In this document: piece after piece, positions 9,786 through 17,695 of the stretch
How positions within the stretch are numbered: the stretch's first letter is position 1
How the letters are laid out: every line of letters begins with the position of its first letter
Source: Comamonadaceae bacterium
Lineage (GTDB): Bacteria; Pseudomonadota; Gammaproteobacteria; Burkholderiales; Rhodocyclaceae
Length of the DNA stretch: 50,400 nt
Direction of reading: 5' to 3'
NCBI GenBank assembly: GCA_029255645.1
Contig: JANLJE010000035.1
Location: forward strand, 1 to 50,400
Made by a program: the position numbers and the translations under genes
The notes under the pieces: generated by a model
Database searches by the model: none
What the model saw: the letters and a program-made list of their open reading frames with translations, nothing else
Told to the model about the DNA's origin: nothing

Positions 9786-12026
9786 TCAGGCGGCCTTCTG
9801 CAGTTGTTGTTTGCCCATGGCAACGATGGCCGGCACGTCCAGGATCAGGGCCACATGGCCGTCGCCCATGATGGTGGCGCCGGAAATACCCGGCACCCGG
9901 CGGTAATTGGCTTCCAGGCTCTTGATCACCACCTGGTGCTGGCCGACCAGAGCATCGACGAACAGGGCGGCGAGCGCGCCGTCCGCCTCGAGCACCACCA
10001 TGATGCCCTGGGTAAAACGGGTGACCGCCTTCGGGATGCCGAAGATCTCGTGCAACACCACCACCGGCAGGTATTCGCCCCGCACCTGGATCACCCGGCC
10101 CTGGTTGGCCAGGGTCTTGATGTCGCCGGGCGCAGGCTGCAGCGATTCCATGACGTAGGACAGGGGCAGGATGTAGGTCTGCTCCCCCACCGCCACGCTC
10201 ATGCCGTCCAGGATGGCCAGGGTGAGCGGCAGGCGCACGGTCATGCGGGTGCCGATGCCGGGCATCGATTCGATTTCGATGCGGCCGCCCAGCGCCTGGA
10301 TGTTGCGGCGCACCACGTCCATGCCCACCCCGCGGCCGGAGACGTCGGTGACCTGCTCGGCGGTGGAAAAGCCCGCCTCGAAGATCAGGGCGAACACCTC
10401 CTGATCCGTCATCTGCCCGGACACCTGCAGGCCCCTATCCCGGGCCTTGGCGAGGATTTTCTCGCGGTTGAGGCCAGCGCCGTCGTCGCCCACCTCGATC
10501 ACCACGTTGCCGCCCTGGTGGGAAGCCTTGAGGGTGATGGTGCCACAGGGATTCTTGCCCAGGGCGGCCCGCTCCCCGGGGGATTCGATGCCGTGGTCGA
10601 GGCTGTTGCGGATCAGATGGGTGAGGGGATCGGCAATGCGCTCGATCAGCCCCTTGTCCAGTTCCGTGGTATCGCCGAGGGTCTTCAGCTCGACTTGTTT
10701 ACCGAGCTTGGCCGACAGGTCGCGCACCACCCGGGGAAAGCGGGAAAACACGAAGGAGATCGGCAGCATGCGGATCGACATCACCGCTTCTTGCAGGTCG
10801 CGGCTGTTGCGCTCGAGCTGGGTCAGGCCATTGACCAGCCGCTCCGGGGCGGCCTCCTGCATCTGGGCCACGGTCTGGAGCAGCATGGCCTGGGTGATGA
10901 CCAGCTCCCCCACCAGATTGATGAGCTGATCCACCTTTTCGACGCTGACGCGGATGGAGGAATCGCCGCCCGCAGCCACTCCCGCCTTGGGCGCTGCGGG
11001 CTTGCCAGGAGCGGCCTGGGCGGGTGCCGGGGCCGCGCTGGGCAACACGGCAGCGGCCGGAGCCTGAACCGCTGCGGCCACCGGAGCCGGCGGCGGGGGA
11101 GCAGGGGCTTTTGCTTCCGGCAGGGGCTCAAAAAAACCGTAGGCCTCCTCCACCGCCTGGCCGATGCTGGCCGCTTCGGGCAGCGGGTCGGGCAGTGGGT
11201 CGGACAGCGGGTCGAAAAAAACCGGCGGGTCGAAAAAACCATAGCCCCGGACGTCGTCCGACAAACCGGAGGCATCAGCAAAAAAACCAAACACCTCTTC
11301 CCCGTCGCTACGGCAGGAACCCTCCTCTTCCACCCGCCAGGCATCGCTTTCAGCAATGAAATCCAGTTGCTCCCCGACACTTTCGGGTAACACCGGAACG
11401 AACAGGCGCAGGGACCAGAAGCCGACCGGGGCATCGGCGGGAGGGCTTGCCAAGGTTTTGAGCCGCCCCAGCTGACGCAGGTCTTCGATGAAGCGCGCCA
11501 CGCCTTCCTTGGCCGAGGCGGCAGTGGGTATGAATTCGATCCGGTAGGCCCGGTCCTCCCGAGCTGCGGCCGGTACCGTCAGCGGGACAGCCGGCGCGGC
11601 CATGGGGGGCACAGTCTCCGGCTCGGGCACCGGCGCAGCGCCATCGGTCAGTTGCTGCAGGCGCAGGCTCATGGCGGCCATGGCGTCCGGGTCGGCCGGC
11701 GCTCCGCCCTGGTGGGCCTCCAGCATCCGTTTGAGCAGGTCCCCCGTTTCCAGAAAGGCGTCCACCATTTCCGGCCGCAGGGGAATTTCATTCTTGCGGA
11801 TCTTGTCCAGCAGGTTTTCGAGGATATGGGTCAGTTCCGCCAGGTCGGAAAACCCGAAGGTGCCGGAACTGCCCTTGATGGAGTGGGCCGCCCGGAAGAT
11901 CGCGTTCAGATCCTCCGCCTCGGGCGCCGCCACATCCAGCCCCAGGAGCAGGGACTCCATCTCCGCCAGGTGCTCCGCCGATTCCTCGAAGAACACCTGA
12001 TGGAACTGACTCATATCAATGGACAT
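9786..12026 (-). CDS. cheA: Chemotaxis histidine kinase CheA
   Basis: The central kinase of the pathway, phosphorylating CheY and CheB. From ATG 12026 it has 746 residues. The P1 phosphotransfer domain has His48 in RAAHSIKGSSG. A P2-like segment lies at about 155-245 and a flexible linker at about 245-350. Then come dimerisation P3, the P4 ATPase with HLIRNSLDHGIE and DDGAGLN, and a P5 CheW-like domain. The linker holds three GFF motifs (FGFFAD, YGFFDP, YGFFEP) amid proline-rich sequence. An in-frame ATG four codons later (12014) is the alternative start. It is 33 bp downstream of cheY. Confidence 0.97.
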   Translation of the reverse strand: MSIDMSQFHQVFFEESAEHLAEMESLLLGLDVAAPEAEDLNAIFRAAHSIKGSSGTFGFSDLAELTHILENLLDKIRKNEIPLRPEMVDAFLETGDLLKRMLEAHQGGAPADPDAMAAMSLRLQQLTDGAAPVPEPETVPPMAAPAVPLTVPAAAREDRAYRIEFIPTAASAKEGVARFIEDLRQLGRLKTLASPPADAPVGFWSLRLFVPVLPESVGEQLDFIAESDAWRVEEEGSCRSDGEEVFGFFADASGLSDDVRGYGFFDPPVFFDPLSDPLPDPLPEAASIGQAVEEAYGFFEPLPEAKAPAPPPPAPVAAAVQAPAAAVLPSAAPAPAQAAPGKPAAPKAGVAAGGDSSIRVSVEKVDQLINLVGELVITQAMLLQTVAQMQEAAPERLVNGLTQLERNSRDLQEAVMSIRMLPISFVFSRFPRVVRDLSAKLGKQVELKTLGDTTELDKGLIERIADPLTHLIRNSLDHGIESPGERAALGKNPCGTITLKASHQGGNVVIEVGDDGAGLNREKILAKARDRGLQVSGQMTDQEVFALIFEAGFSTAEQVTDVSGRGVGMDVVRRNIQALGGRIEIESMPGIGTRMTVRLPLTLAILDGMSVAVGEQTYILPLSYVMESLQPAPGDIKTLANQGRVIQVRGEYLPVVVLHEIFGIPKAVTRFTQGIMVVLEADGALAALFVDALVGQHQVVIKSLEANYRRVPGISGATIMGDGHVALILDVPAIVAMGKQQLQKAA

Positions 12027-12059
12027 GCGATCCCCCGCTCCTGTCAAGCCGCCCCGGCA

Positions 12060-12425
12060 TCACCCAATGACCTTGCGCACCACTTCGATCAGCTTCTGGG
12101 GATCAAAGGGTTTCACCAACCAGCCGGTAGCCCCGGCCGCCCGTCCCTGGGTCTTCATGGCCTCGGAGGATTCCGTGGTCAGCATCAGGATCGGGATGCT
12201 CTTGTACTGGGGCTGGGCGCGCAGGCTGCGGATCAGGGTCAGGCCATCCATGCGCGGCATGTTCTGGTCGGTCAGGATCAGGTTCACGCTTCTGGCCTTG
12301 GCCTTTTCCAGGCCGTCCATGCCATCTACCGCCTCGACCACTTCATACCCGGCACTTTTCAGGGTAAAGGAAACCATCTGCCGGATGGAGGCAGAGTCAT
12401 CCACTGCAAGAATTGTTTTAGCCAT
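12060..12425 (-). CDS. cheY: Chemotaxis response regulator CheY
   Basis: A 121-residue stand-alone receiver domain: acidic pair Asp9-Asp10, phospho-acceptor Asp53, conserved Thr83 and Lys105 (KPFD). There is no output domain, so it should act by binding the flagellar switch. The start at ATG 12425 aligns with the family; the longer open frame upstream overlaps the preceding gene. It follows the receptor gene by 20 bp and precedes cheA by 33 bp. No CheZ phosphatase is visible in the window. Confidence 0.95.
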   Translation of the reverse strand: MAKTILAVDDSASIRQMVSFTLKSAGYEVVEAVDGMDGLEKAKARSVNLILTDQNMPRMDGLTLIRSLRAQPQYKSIPILMLTTESSEAMKTQGRAAGATGWLVKPFDPQKLIEVVRKVIG

Positions 12426-12445
12426 GCTCTTCTCTATCCAAAAAA

Positions 12446-13672
12446 TCAAAACAGCTCGACATCGCCGCTGGCGTAACGGGTCTGCTGCACGGGATTGTTC
12501 TCGACCCGATCCCGGACATCCGCCAGCTTCTCATGCAAGCCCTCGAGATTGGCTTGCAGTGCATCTAGTTCCGCCAGCCTGGCGCTGCCGGCCCCCTCGG
12601 TACAGAGGATCTGCGCCACGCGCGACATGTCCCGGGTAATTTCCGCCACGGCCTCCAGGCGCTGACCGACATGGCCCAGCAACTGGGTCACCATGTCCTG
12701 AAACTGGAGGGACATGATGGCTTGTCCGGCTCGGGCCTCGACGGCCTCGGCAATGACATTGAGTTCAGCAACCACCTGGCTGGTGCGGACATTGAAAGCC
12801 TCGATCCCGGCCATGGCCTGTTCCACATCCTGTTTGGAGGTCAAGGCAAAGGTCATGTCCTGGGCTGCCATCTGGTGGATGGCGTCTTCGGTGGCCTGGA
12901 TGGATTGCTGCATGGTGCCCATCAGGCTGCGAATCTGCTGGCTGAAATGGCTGGTGCGGCCAGAAAGGTTGCGCACCTCGTCGGCCACCACGGCGAAACC
13001 CCGCCCGGCCTCGCCGGCCCGGGCCGCTTCGATGGCCGCATTGAGGGACAACAGGTTGGTCTGCTTGGAAATGCCTTCGATTTCCCCCAGCATGGCGGTG
13101 ATCTGGTGCACCTGACCGGAAATATTGTCGGTCAGTTCGACCAGGCCCATGGCGATCCTGGAGTTTTTCACGACGCTGTCCACAAAGGCCCGCAGGGTGT
13201 CGGAGGTCTTGTGGGCAAACGCCTCGAAATCCATGGAACGGGTATTTTCCTCCAGCTTCCCGGAGACGATTTCATGGCCCAGTTGCTGTTGCCGGCGGGT
13301 CTGCTCGCTCATGCCCTGGAAACTTTCCACCAGGTGCCCGATGGCCTCGGCGAGAATCTGCTGGGTGCGCTGGATTTCTTCTCCAGAGGTCCCGAACTGG
13401 CGGGCCAGCTCAGCCGTGGAGTGCTGCAGATAGGCGCTGCTGCGGGCCATGACTTCCCGATTCTCTGCACTGCCGCTCTGGCTCGCCCCCTGAACGACAC
13501 CTTCGCCCCCTGCCGCCAGGAAGCAGGAAGCCAGTATCCAGCCCAGGGCGATGACGGCCAGCGCCAGGCCCACCGGCCCTGAACGGCTCCCCTCATCCAC
13601 GGCCATCAGCACGACAACCACCAGAGCCATCCAGCCCCCCCCGGCCCAGCGCAGCTTTGTCGCGTTTGTCAT
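12446..13672 (-). CDS. Membrane-anchored methyl-accepting chemotaxis-like protein lacking a sensor domain
   Basis: A 408-residue protein with two close N-terminal hydrophobic helices (about 14-25 and 33-53) and almost nothing between them, so no periplasmic ligand domain and no HAMP. The rest is coiled-coil with a recognisable MCP signalling tip ([18 protein letters not shown], then [14 protein letters not shown]). The C-terminus is GDVELF, shared with CheD. It lies between motB and cheY. It may sense a membrane or cytoplasmic signal through other proteins, or act as an accessory to the array. The MCP signalling family is certain; the function is unknown. Confidence 0.88.
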   Translation of the reverse strand: MTNATKLRWAGGGWMALVVVVLMAVDEGSRSGPVGLALAVIALGWILASCFLAAGGEGVVQGASQSGSAENREVMARSSAYLQHSTAELARQFGTSGEEIQRTQQILAEAIGHLVESFQGMSEQTRRQQQLGHEIVSGKLEENTRSMDFEAFAHKTSDTLRAFVDSVVKNSRIAMGLVELTDNISGQVHQITAMLGEIEGISKQTNLLSLNAAIEAARAGEAGRGFAVVADEVRNLSGRTSHFSQQIRSLMGTMQQSIQATEDAIHQMAAQDMTFALTSKQDVEQAMAGIEAFNVRTSQVVAELNVIAEAVEARAGQAIMSLQFQDMVTQLLGHVGQRLEAVAEITRDMSRVAQILCTEGAGSARLAELDALQANLEGLHEKLADVRDRVENNPVQQTRYASGDVELF

Positions 13673-13701
13673 TTATTCCCCTCTCTCGATCCGGCATTTC
13701 A

Positions 13702-14643
13702 TCATCGGCTTGGCGCCGCCGCCGGCGGCGGCGACACCAGTTCTTCCACGGCAGGCAAGTCGCCCTCGGCATCGACATCGGTCTCGGGCCCATCTTCATT
13801 GAGAATGGCCATTTCCGTCCGCTTGTTCAGGACCACGATGCTGATCCGCCGGTTCACCGGATTCAGGGGGTCGTTGGGGTCAAACAGCACCGAGGAAGAC
13901 AGCCCCACGACCCGGATCACCTTGTGATCATCCATGCCCCCCAGCACCATCTCCCGCCGGGAGGCATTGGCCCGGTTGGCCGAAAGCTCCCAGTTCGAAA
14001 AGCCCTGGGGCCCGCCGGCGAACTGGGCCGCATCGGTATGCCCGGCCAGGCTGATGCGATTGGGCACGTCGTTCAGGGCCATGCCGATCTGCCGCAGGAT
14101 CTCGCGGGTATAGGGCTTCAACTGATCTCCGGCCAGATCAAACATGGGGCGGTTCTGCTCATCGACAATCTGGATGCGCAAGCCTTCGGTGGTGATGTCG
14201 AGCAGGAGCTGGTTCTTGAACTGGCGCAATTCGGGGGAGTCATCGATGAGCTTCTCGATGCGCTGCTTCAGGCGTTCCAGGGCTTGCCGCTCCTGACGCT
14301 CGAATTCCTTGATCGCCAGCCGCCGCTTTGCCGCTTCCACATCCCCTTTTCTGACCTGGCCTGAGGTCCGGGACAAATCCGTGCCGCCGCCCTGGATGAT
14401 GCTGGTGGCGTCTCCCACCCCGCTGCCGCCACTGCTTTGCAGGGTCATCGGGTTCTGGAAAAATTCGGCGATCCCCTGCAGATCCCCTTTGGCCGTGGAG
14501 CCCAGCAACCACATCATCAGAAAGAAGGCCATCAAGGCCGTCATGAAGTCGGCTAGCGCAATTTTCCAGGCCCCCCCGTGGCTGGCGGCACCGCCCTTCT
14601 TGATGCGCTTGACGACGATGGGGCGGGTGGAATCATCGCTCAT
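13702..14643 (-). CDS. motB: Flagellar motor stator protein MotB
   Basis: The peptidoglycan-anchored stator subunit. The 313-residue protein has one N-terminal membrane helix with the proton-carrying Asp32 (ADFMTALMAF), the same position as in E. coli MotB. A plug/linker region and a C-terminal OmpA-like peptidoglycan-binding domain follow (SLAGHTDAAQF, then ELSANRA). The ATG at 14643 fits. A proline/alanine-rich tail ends the protein. It follows motA by 46 bp. The MotB-like helix suggests proton coupling. Confidence 0.96.
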   Translation of the reverse strand: MSDDSTRPIVVKRIKKGGAASHGGAWKIALADFMTALMAFFLMMWLLGSTAKGDLQGIAEFFQNPMTLQSSGGSGVGDATSIIQGGGTDLSRTSGQVRKGDVEAAKRRLAIKEFERQERQALERLKQRIEKLIDDSPELRQFKNQLLLDITTEGLRIQIVDEQNRPMFDLAGDQLKPYTREILRQIGMALNDVPNRISLAGHTDAAQFAGGPQGFSNWELSANRANASRREMVLGGMDDHKVIRVVGLSSSVLFDPNDPLNPVNRRISIVVLNKRTEMAILNEDGPETDVDAEGDLPAVEELVSPPPAAAPSR

Positions 14644-14689
14644 GGGCGCCCCTCGGGAACAGGACCAAAAGTCCAGATCATGGTGACCC

Positions 14690-15547
14690 TCACTTGCCCT
14701 TGCGGCTCTTCAGATCCTCTTCCAGCTCCAGGAAAGTGGGGCGGGCATCGGAAGGCAGGTTCTTGCGGCCGAATTCCACGGCCACCTGGGGGGCATAGCC
14801 CGACATCGACGCCAGCAGCACCGCCTTGACCACCCTGAAGACGGGAGTTCCCTCGTGGGCCTTCTGCTCCAGGAGCGAGGCGATGGGCTGCACGAAGCCA
14901 TAGGAAATCAGGATCCCGAGGAAGGTCCCCACCAGTGCGCCACCGACCATCTTGCCCAGCACCGGAGGCGGCTCACCCACGGAACCCATCACATTCACCA
15001 CGCCCATCACCGCCACCACGATACCGAAGGCTGGCAGGGCATCTCCGACCTTGGCAACCGAGTGCCCCGGCAATTCCACTTCGTGGTGATGGGTTTCCAG
15101 CTCCTGGTCCATCAGGGCTTCGATTTCCAGCGTATTGAGATTTCCGCCCACCATCATGCGCAGGTAGTCGGTAATGAACTCGGTAACATGATGATCATTG
15201 AGCACCTCTGGATACTTGCCAAAGATCGGGCTGGCCTCGGGGGTCTCCACATCATTTTCAATCGACATCAGGCCTTCCTTGCGCACCTTGCCCAGCAGTT
15301 CGAACAGCAGTGCCAGCACATCCATGTAATACGCCTTGGAGTACCTGGAACCTTTGAAAATACCGGGCAGGGCCGCCACCACCGCCTTGATGGCAGAGAT
15401 GTTGTTGCTCGCCACGAAACTGCCCAGCATCAAACCCACGATCGCCAGATACTCCATGGGCACCCAGAGTGCAGCGAGGCTGCCATGCACCGAATAGGTG
15501 CCGAACGACGCGGCAAGAATGATGACGTAACCGATGATCAAAAACAT
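14690..15547 (-). CDS. motA: Flagellar motor stator protein MotA
   Basis: The ion-channel stator subunit that partners MotB. The 285-residue protein has four membrane segments, two at the N-terminus and two near 170-225, with a large cytoplasmic loop between. Arg89 and Glu97 in that loop correspond by position to the rotor-contacting Arg90 and Glu98 of E. coli MotA. ATG 15547 has GAGG seven bases upstream. It is the first gene of the long minus-strand motility/chemotaxis run. Confidence 0.97.
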   Translation of the reverse strand: MFLIIGYVIILAASFGTYSVHGSLAALWVPMEYLAIVGLMLGSFVASNNISAIKAVVAALPGIFKGSRYSKAYYMDVLALLFELLGKVRKEGLMSIENDVETPEASPIFGKYPEVLNDHHVTEFITDYLRMMVGGNLNTLEIEALMDQELETHHHEVELPGHSVAKVGDALPAFGIVVAVMGVVNVMGSVGEPPPVLGKMVGGALVGTFLGILISYGFVQPIASLLEQKAHEGTPVFRVVKAVLLASMSGYAPQVAVEFGRKNLPSDARPTFLELEEDLKSRKGK

Positions 15548-16002
15548 TCGGGTTCCTCTTGGACCGCCCTGAAAGCGGAGTTTTCACTTGGAATCGCAGC
15601 ACTCTATTCTATCCAGAGCCTCCTGGCGGGTGCAAAATCCTGGGTGGGCGCAACACCGGATCGGTTCAAATCGGCGCCCATCATGCCTTGCCCGGCGAGC
15701 CTGGTCAGCCACATTTCTGCCGCCACCGCCTTGCGCAGGTTTTCCAGGGCGCCCATTCTGAGGGGTCCCGTGCAGAATGGACAGCGATGCTTCGAGCGCG
15801 CGCTCTTTTTTTGCTGAATTGTTGTGCAAACACCGCCAGGGCCCGATTGCCGAGGCGTGGATGATACCGGCGGCGGTTACAGTGGCAAGGCCATGACATC
15901 TCCCGGCCAATCGCCCGGTAGCGCCAGCCCGGGTGCCAAGCCCCGGCAATGCCTGTGGCAGAATACTCAGCCGCCCTCTTCTTTCATCAGGAATCAACAC
16001 CC
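15548..16002. other. 455-bp divergent intergenic region motA / Nudix
   Basis: The region separates the minus-strand motA operon from the plus-strand Nudix gene and should hold both promoters. A sigma-70-like candidate for motA is listed separately. A weak -10-like CAGAAT lies just upstream of the Nudix gene near 15958-15963. I found no clear flagellar sigma-28 promoter before motA. A 50-codon open frame on the minus strand (15604-15756) has no good ribosome site and no family I recognise. Confidence 0.6.
15606..15635 (-). promoter_or_regulatory. Possible sigma-70 promoter of the motA operon
   Basis: Minus strand: TTGCAC (15635-15630), 18-bp spacer, TAGAAT (15611-15606), placing the transcript start about 50 bp before motA. 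Match quality is moderate and it is the best I found. Confidence 0.4.
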
Positions 16003-16548
16003 GTGATCCGATACTGCACCCAATGCGGCCAGGCAGTTCAGCTTCGCATTCCGGCCGGAGATAGCCTCTATCGCAGCATCTGCAGTGCCTGTGGGCATAT
16101 CCATTACGAAAATCCGAAACTGATCGTGGGTTGTCTGGCCGAGTGGGAAGGGCGCATCCTGCTTTGTCGACGGGCCATCGAGCCCCGGCTGGGGTTCTGG
16201 ACCCTGCCTGCGGGCTTCATGGAGAACGAGGAAAGCAGCCTGGCCGCGGCCCTGCGCGAAACCCGGGAAGAGGCCTGCGCAATAGTCGAGGCTGGCACAC
16301 TCTTCGCGTTGGTGGATGTTCCTCACATCAGCCAGGTACACCTTTTTTATCGCGGCGCACTGCAAAATGGCGAGCACCGCGCGGGCTGCGAAAGCCTGGA
16401 AACCCGGCTTTACGCTGAAGCGGACATGCCCTGGGATGAGCTGGCTTTTTGCAGTGTCAGGTTTTGCCTGGAACGATATTTTGCCGACCGCCGCCGGGGC
16501 GAATTCGCCATTCACCAGCACACGCTGCAACCCCTGCCAGAAGATTGA
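16003..16548 (+). CDS. Nudix hydrolase with N-terminal zinc ribbon
   Basis: A 181-residue pyrophosphohydrolase. Residues 5-30 form a zinc ribbon with two CxxC pairs (Cys5/8 and Cys27/30). The Nudix box starts at Gly71 and reads RETREEAC, with the usual glycine after EEx replaced by Cys. Overall layout (ribbon, YENPK, GCLAEWEG, LPAGF) resembles the plant FAD pyrophosphatase NUDX23 group, so a nucleotide cofactor such as FAD or NADH is plausible. The start is GTG 16003, with AGGAA nine bases upstream; the open frame upstream of it has no such site. It stands alone between motA and the ars block. Confidence 0.85.
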   Translation: MIRYCTQCGQAVQLRIPAGDSLYRSICSACGHIHYENPKLIVGCLAEWEGRILLCRRAIEPRLGFWTLPAGFMENEESSLAAALRETREEACAIVEAGTLFALVDVPHISQVHLFYRGALQNGEHRAGCESLETRLYAEADMPWDELAFCSVRFCLERYFADRRRGEFAIHQHTLQPLPED

Positions 16549-16644
16549 AGGCAGGGCAGGTCATGCGGCCCGCCGTCGCGGCACAGCGGCCCGATGTTCT
16601 CCCGCTCGTCGTACAGGAGGCCCCCAGCGGCGCTCCCTGCCCGG

Positions 16645-16673
16645 TTGATACCTTGATGGACAATGTATAGAAT
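16645..16673 (+). promoter_or_regulatory. padR promoter with embedded inverted-repeat operator
   Basis: TTGATA (16645-16650), 17-bp spacer, TAGAAT (16668-16673) makes a good sigma-70 promoter. The spacer is almost wholly an inverted repeat, ATACCTTG (16648-16655), 5 bp, CAATGTAT (16661-16668), with seven of eight bases pairing. A repressor bound here would block RNA polymerase, so the PadR protein encoded just downstream is the natural candidate (autoregulation). Transcription would start within a few bases of the ATG at 16681, implying a very short leader or none. Confidence 0.6.
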
Positions 16674-16680
16674 GGCCGAC

Positions 16681-17061
16681 ATGGCGAAATCGACGGCTTC
16701 CCTGAAAAACGTGGAGCGCGCGCCGGTGGATTACACCGACCGCTTGTACTGGAATGGCATCATCAAGATGAGCCTGTCCAAGTTTTTCATTCTCAGTGTC
16801 TTGAAGACGCGGCCCATGCACGGCTATGAAATCGCCCGTGAAGTGGAATGCTCAACCCAAGGCTGCTGTGCCCCCACCGAGGGCACGCTCTATCCCGTGC
16901 TGCGGGAGTTCGAGCAAGGCGGCTATGTCACCGCGCATACCGAAACGGTCGCGGGGCGCGAACGCAAGGTTTATACCCTGACGGACAAGGGCCATGAAGC
17001 CTTCTCGGTGGCGATGGATGCCTGGATGGAGGTGGCCGCCCACATCCGCCGACAGCCGTAA
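16681..17061 (+). CDS. PadR-family transcriptional regulator with cysteine cluster, likely metalloid-responsive
   Basis: A 126-residue winged-helix protein: MSLSKFFILSVL and HGYEIAREV (helices 1-2), GTLYPVLREFEQGGYV (recognition helix) and RKVYTLTDKG (wing). Just before the recognition helix are Cys57, Cys62 and Cys63 (CSTQGCC), a spacing suited to binding As(III) or Sb(III). Its position in front of arsD-arsA suggests it represses that operon and is released by metalloid. The start is uncertain: ATG 16681 is just downstream of the predicted -10, and ATG 16672 is three codons earlier. No Shine-Dalgarno site is evident. Family certain; inducer inferred. Confidence 0.85.
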   Translation: MAKSTASLKNVERAPVDYTDRLYWNGIIKMSLSKFFILSVLKTRPMHGYEIAREVECSTQGCCAPTEGTLYPVLREFEQGGYVTAHTETVAGRERKVYTLTDKGHEAFSVAMDAWMEVAAHIRRQP

Positions 17062-17100
17062 TTTTTTTTGGGCTTTGACATTGCCCATCCATGGATAGAC

Positions 17101-17130
17101 GAACAACCCATTGATGAACAACCCATTGAC
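17101..17130. repeat. 15-bp direct repeat upstream of arsD
   Basis: Two tandem 15-bp copies of GAACAACCCATTGAY. They lie 20 bp downstream of a lone TTGACA (17075-17080) that lacks a convincing -10. The repeat could be an operator or a simple slippage product. Confidence 0.7.
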
Positions 17131-17165
17131 CATCGATGCCTGGGTTTGCAACGACGTTTTTTCAC

Positions 17166-17226
17166 TTTCACCCGCCACTTTCATCCACCCCTTTCATCCA
17201 CCCCTTTCATTTACCCCTTTCACCCC
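17166..17226. repeat. 13-bp tandem repeat in the arsD leader
   Basis: Nearly five copies of a 13-bp unit TTTCATCCACCCC (first copy diverged, last one cut to 9 bp) end just before the arsD ribosome site. The plus strand is pyrimidine-rich, so the transcript leader here would be unstructured. Non-coding. Confidence 0.85.
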
Positions 17227-17246
17227 GCTCACGAAAGGAGCATGTC

Positions 17247-17639
17247 ATGCCCACCCTTGAAATCTTTGAACCCGCAGGATGCTGCGCCACCAGCAGCGTC
17301 GCCATCGACCAGAACACGCTGCATTTCAACGCCGATATGGATTGGTGCAAGCAGCAGGGCTTCGAGGTGAAGCGCCACAACCTGTTGAAGAACCCGCAGA
17401 GCTTCATCAGCAATCCGCGCATCAAGGAACTCCTGGACAGCTCGGGAACGCAGGCCTTGCCGGTCACGCTGGTCAATGGCGAGGTGGTGTTGACGGGCCG
17501 GCTTCCCAACCGCGAGGAACTGGCCCGCTGGTTCGGCGTGGAACTCACCCCGGCCAGCACGGCCGGCACGGCCAACACTGACAGCACGGCCGGCACGGCA
17601 TCGACGTCCTGCTGCTGCCCACCCGCGGCGCGCGCTTGA
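17247..17639 (+). CDS. arsD: Arsenic metallochaperone ArsD
   Basis: ArsD hands As(III)/Sb(III) to the ArsA ATPase. The 130-residue product aligns along its length with E. coli ArsD. It has the vicinal pair Cys12-Cys13 and a conserved core ending in NREELARWFGVEL. The third thiol of the E. coli transfer site, Cys18, is valine here. The C-terminus has a Cys triplet (CCCP) after a Thr/Ala/Gly-rich repeat-like linker. ATG 17247 has AAAGGAG six bases upstream. arsA starts 56 bp later. How metalloid is held without Cys18 is unclear; Cys36 or the tail may contribute. Confidence 0.93.
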   Translation: MPTLEIFEPAGCCATSSVAIDQNTLHFNADMDWCKQQGFEVKRHNLLKNPQSFISNPRIKELLDSSGTQALPVTLVNGEVVLTGRLPNREELARWFGVELTPASTAGTANTDSTAGTASTSCCCPPAARA

Positions 17640-17695
17640 ACGCCCTTGAGGACCCCTCTTTCCGGATTACGGAACACCCTATTACGGAGCACTCT

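Noticed and set aside
15604-15756. A 50-codon minus-strand open frame just before motA
   Set aside because: No convincing ribosome site, no recognised family, and it spans the best motA promoter candidate.
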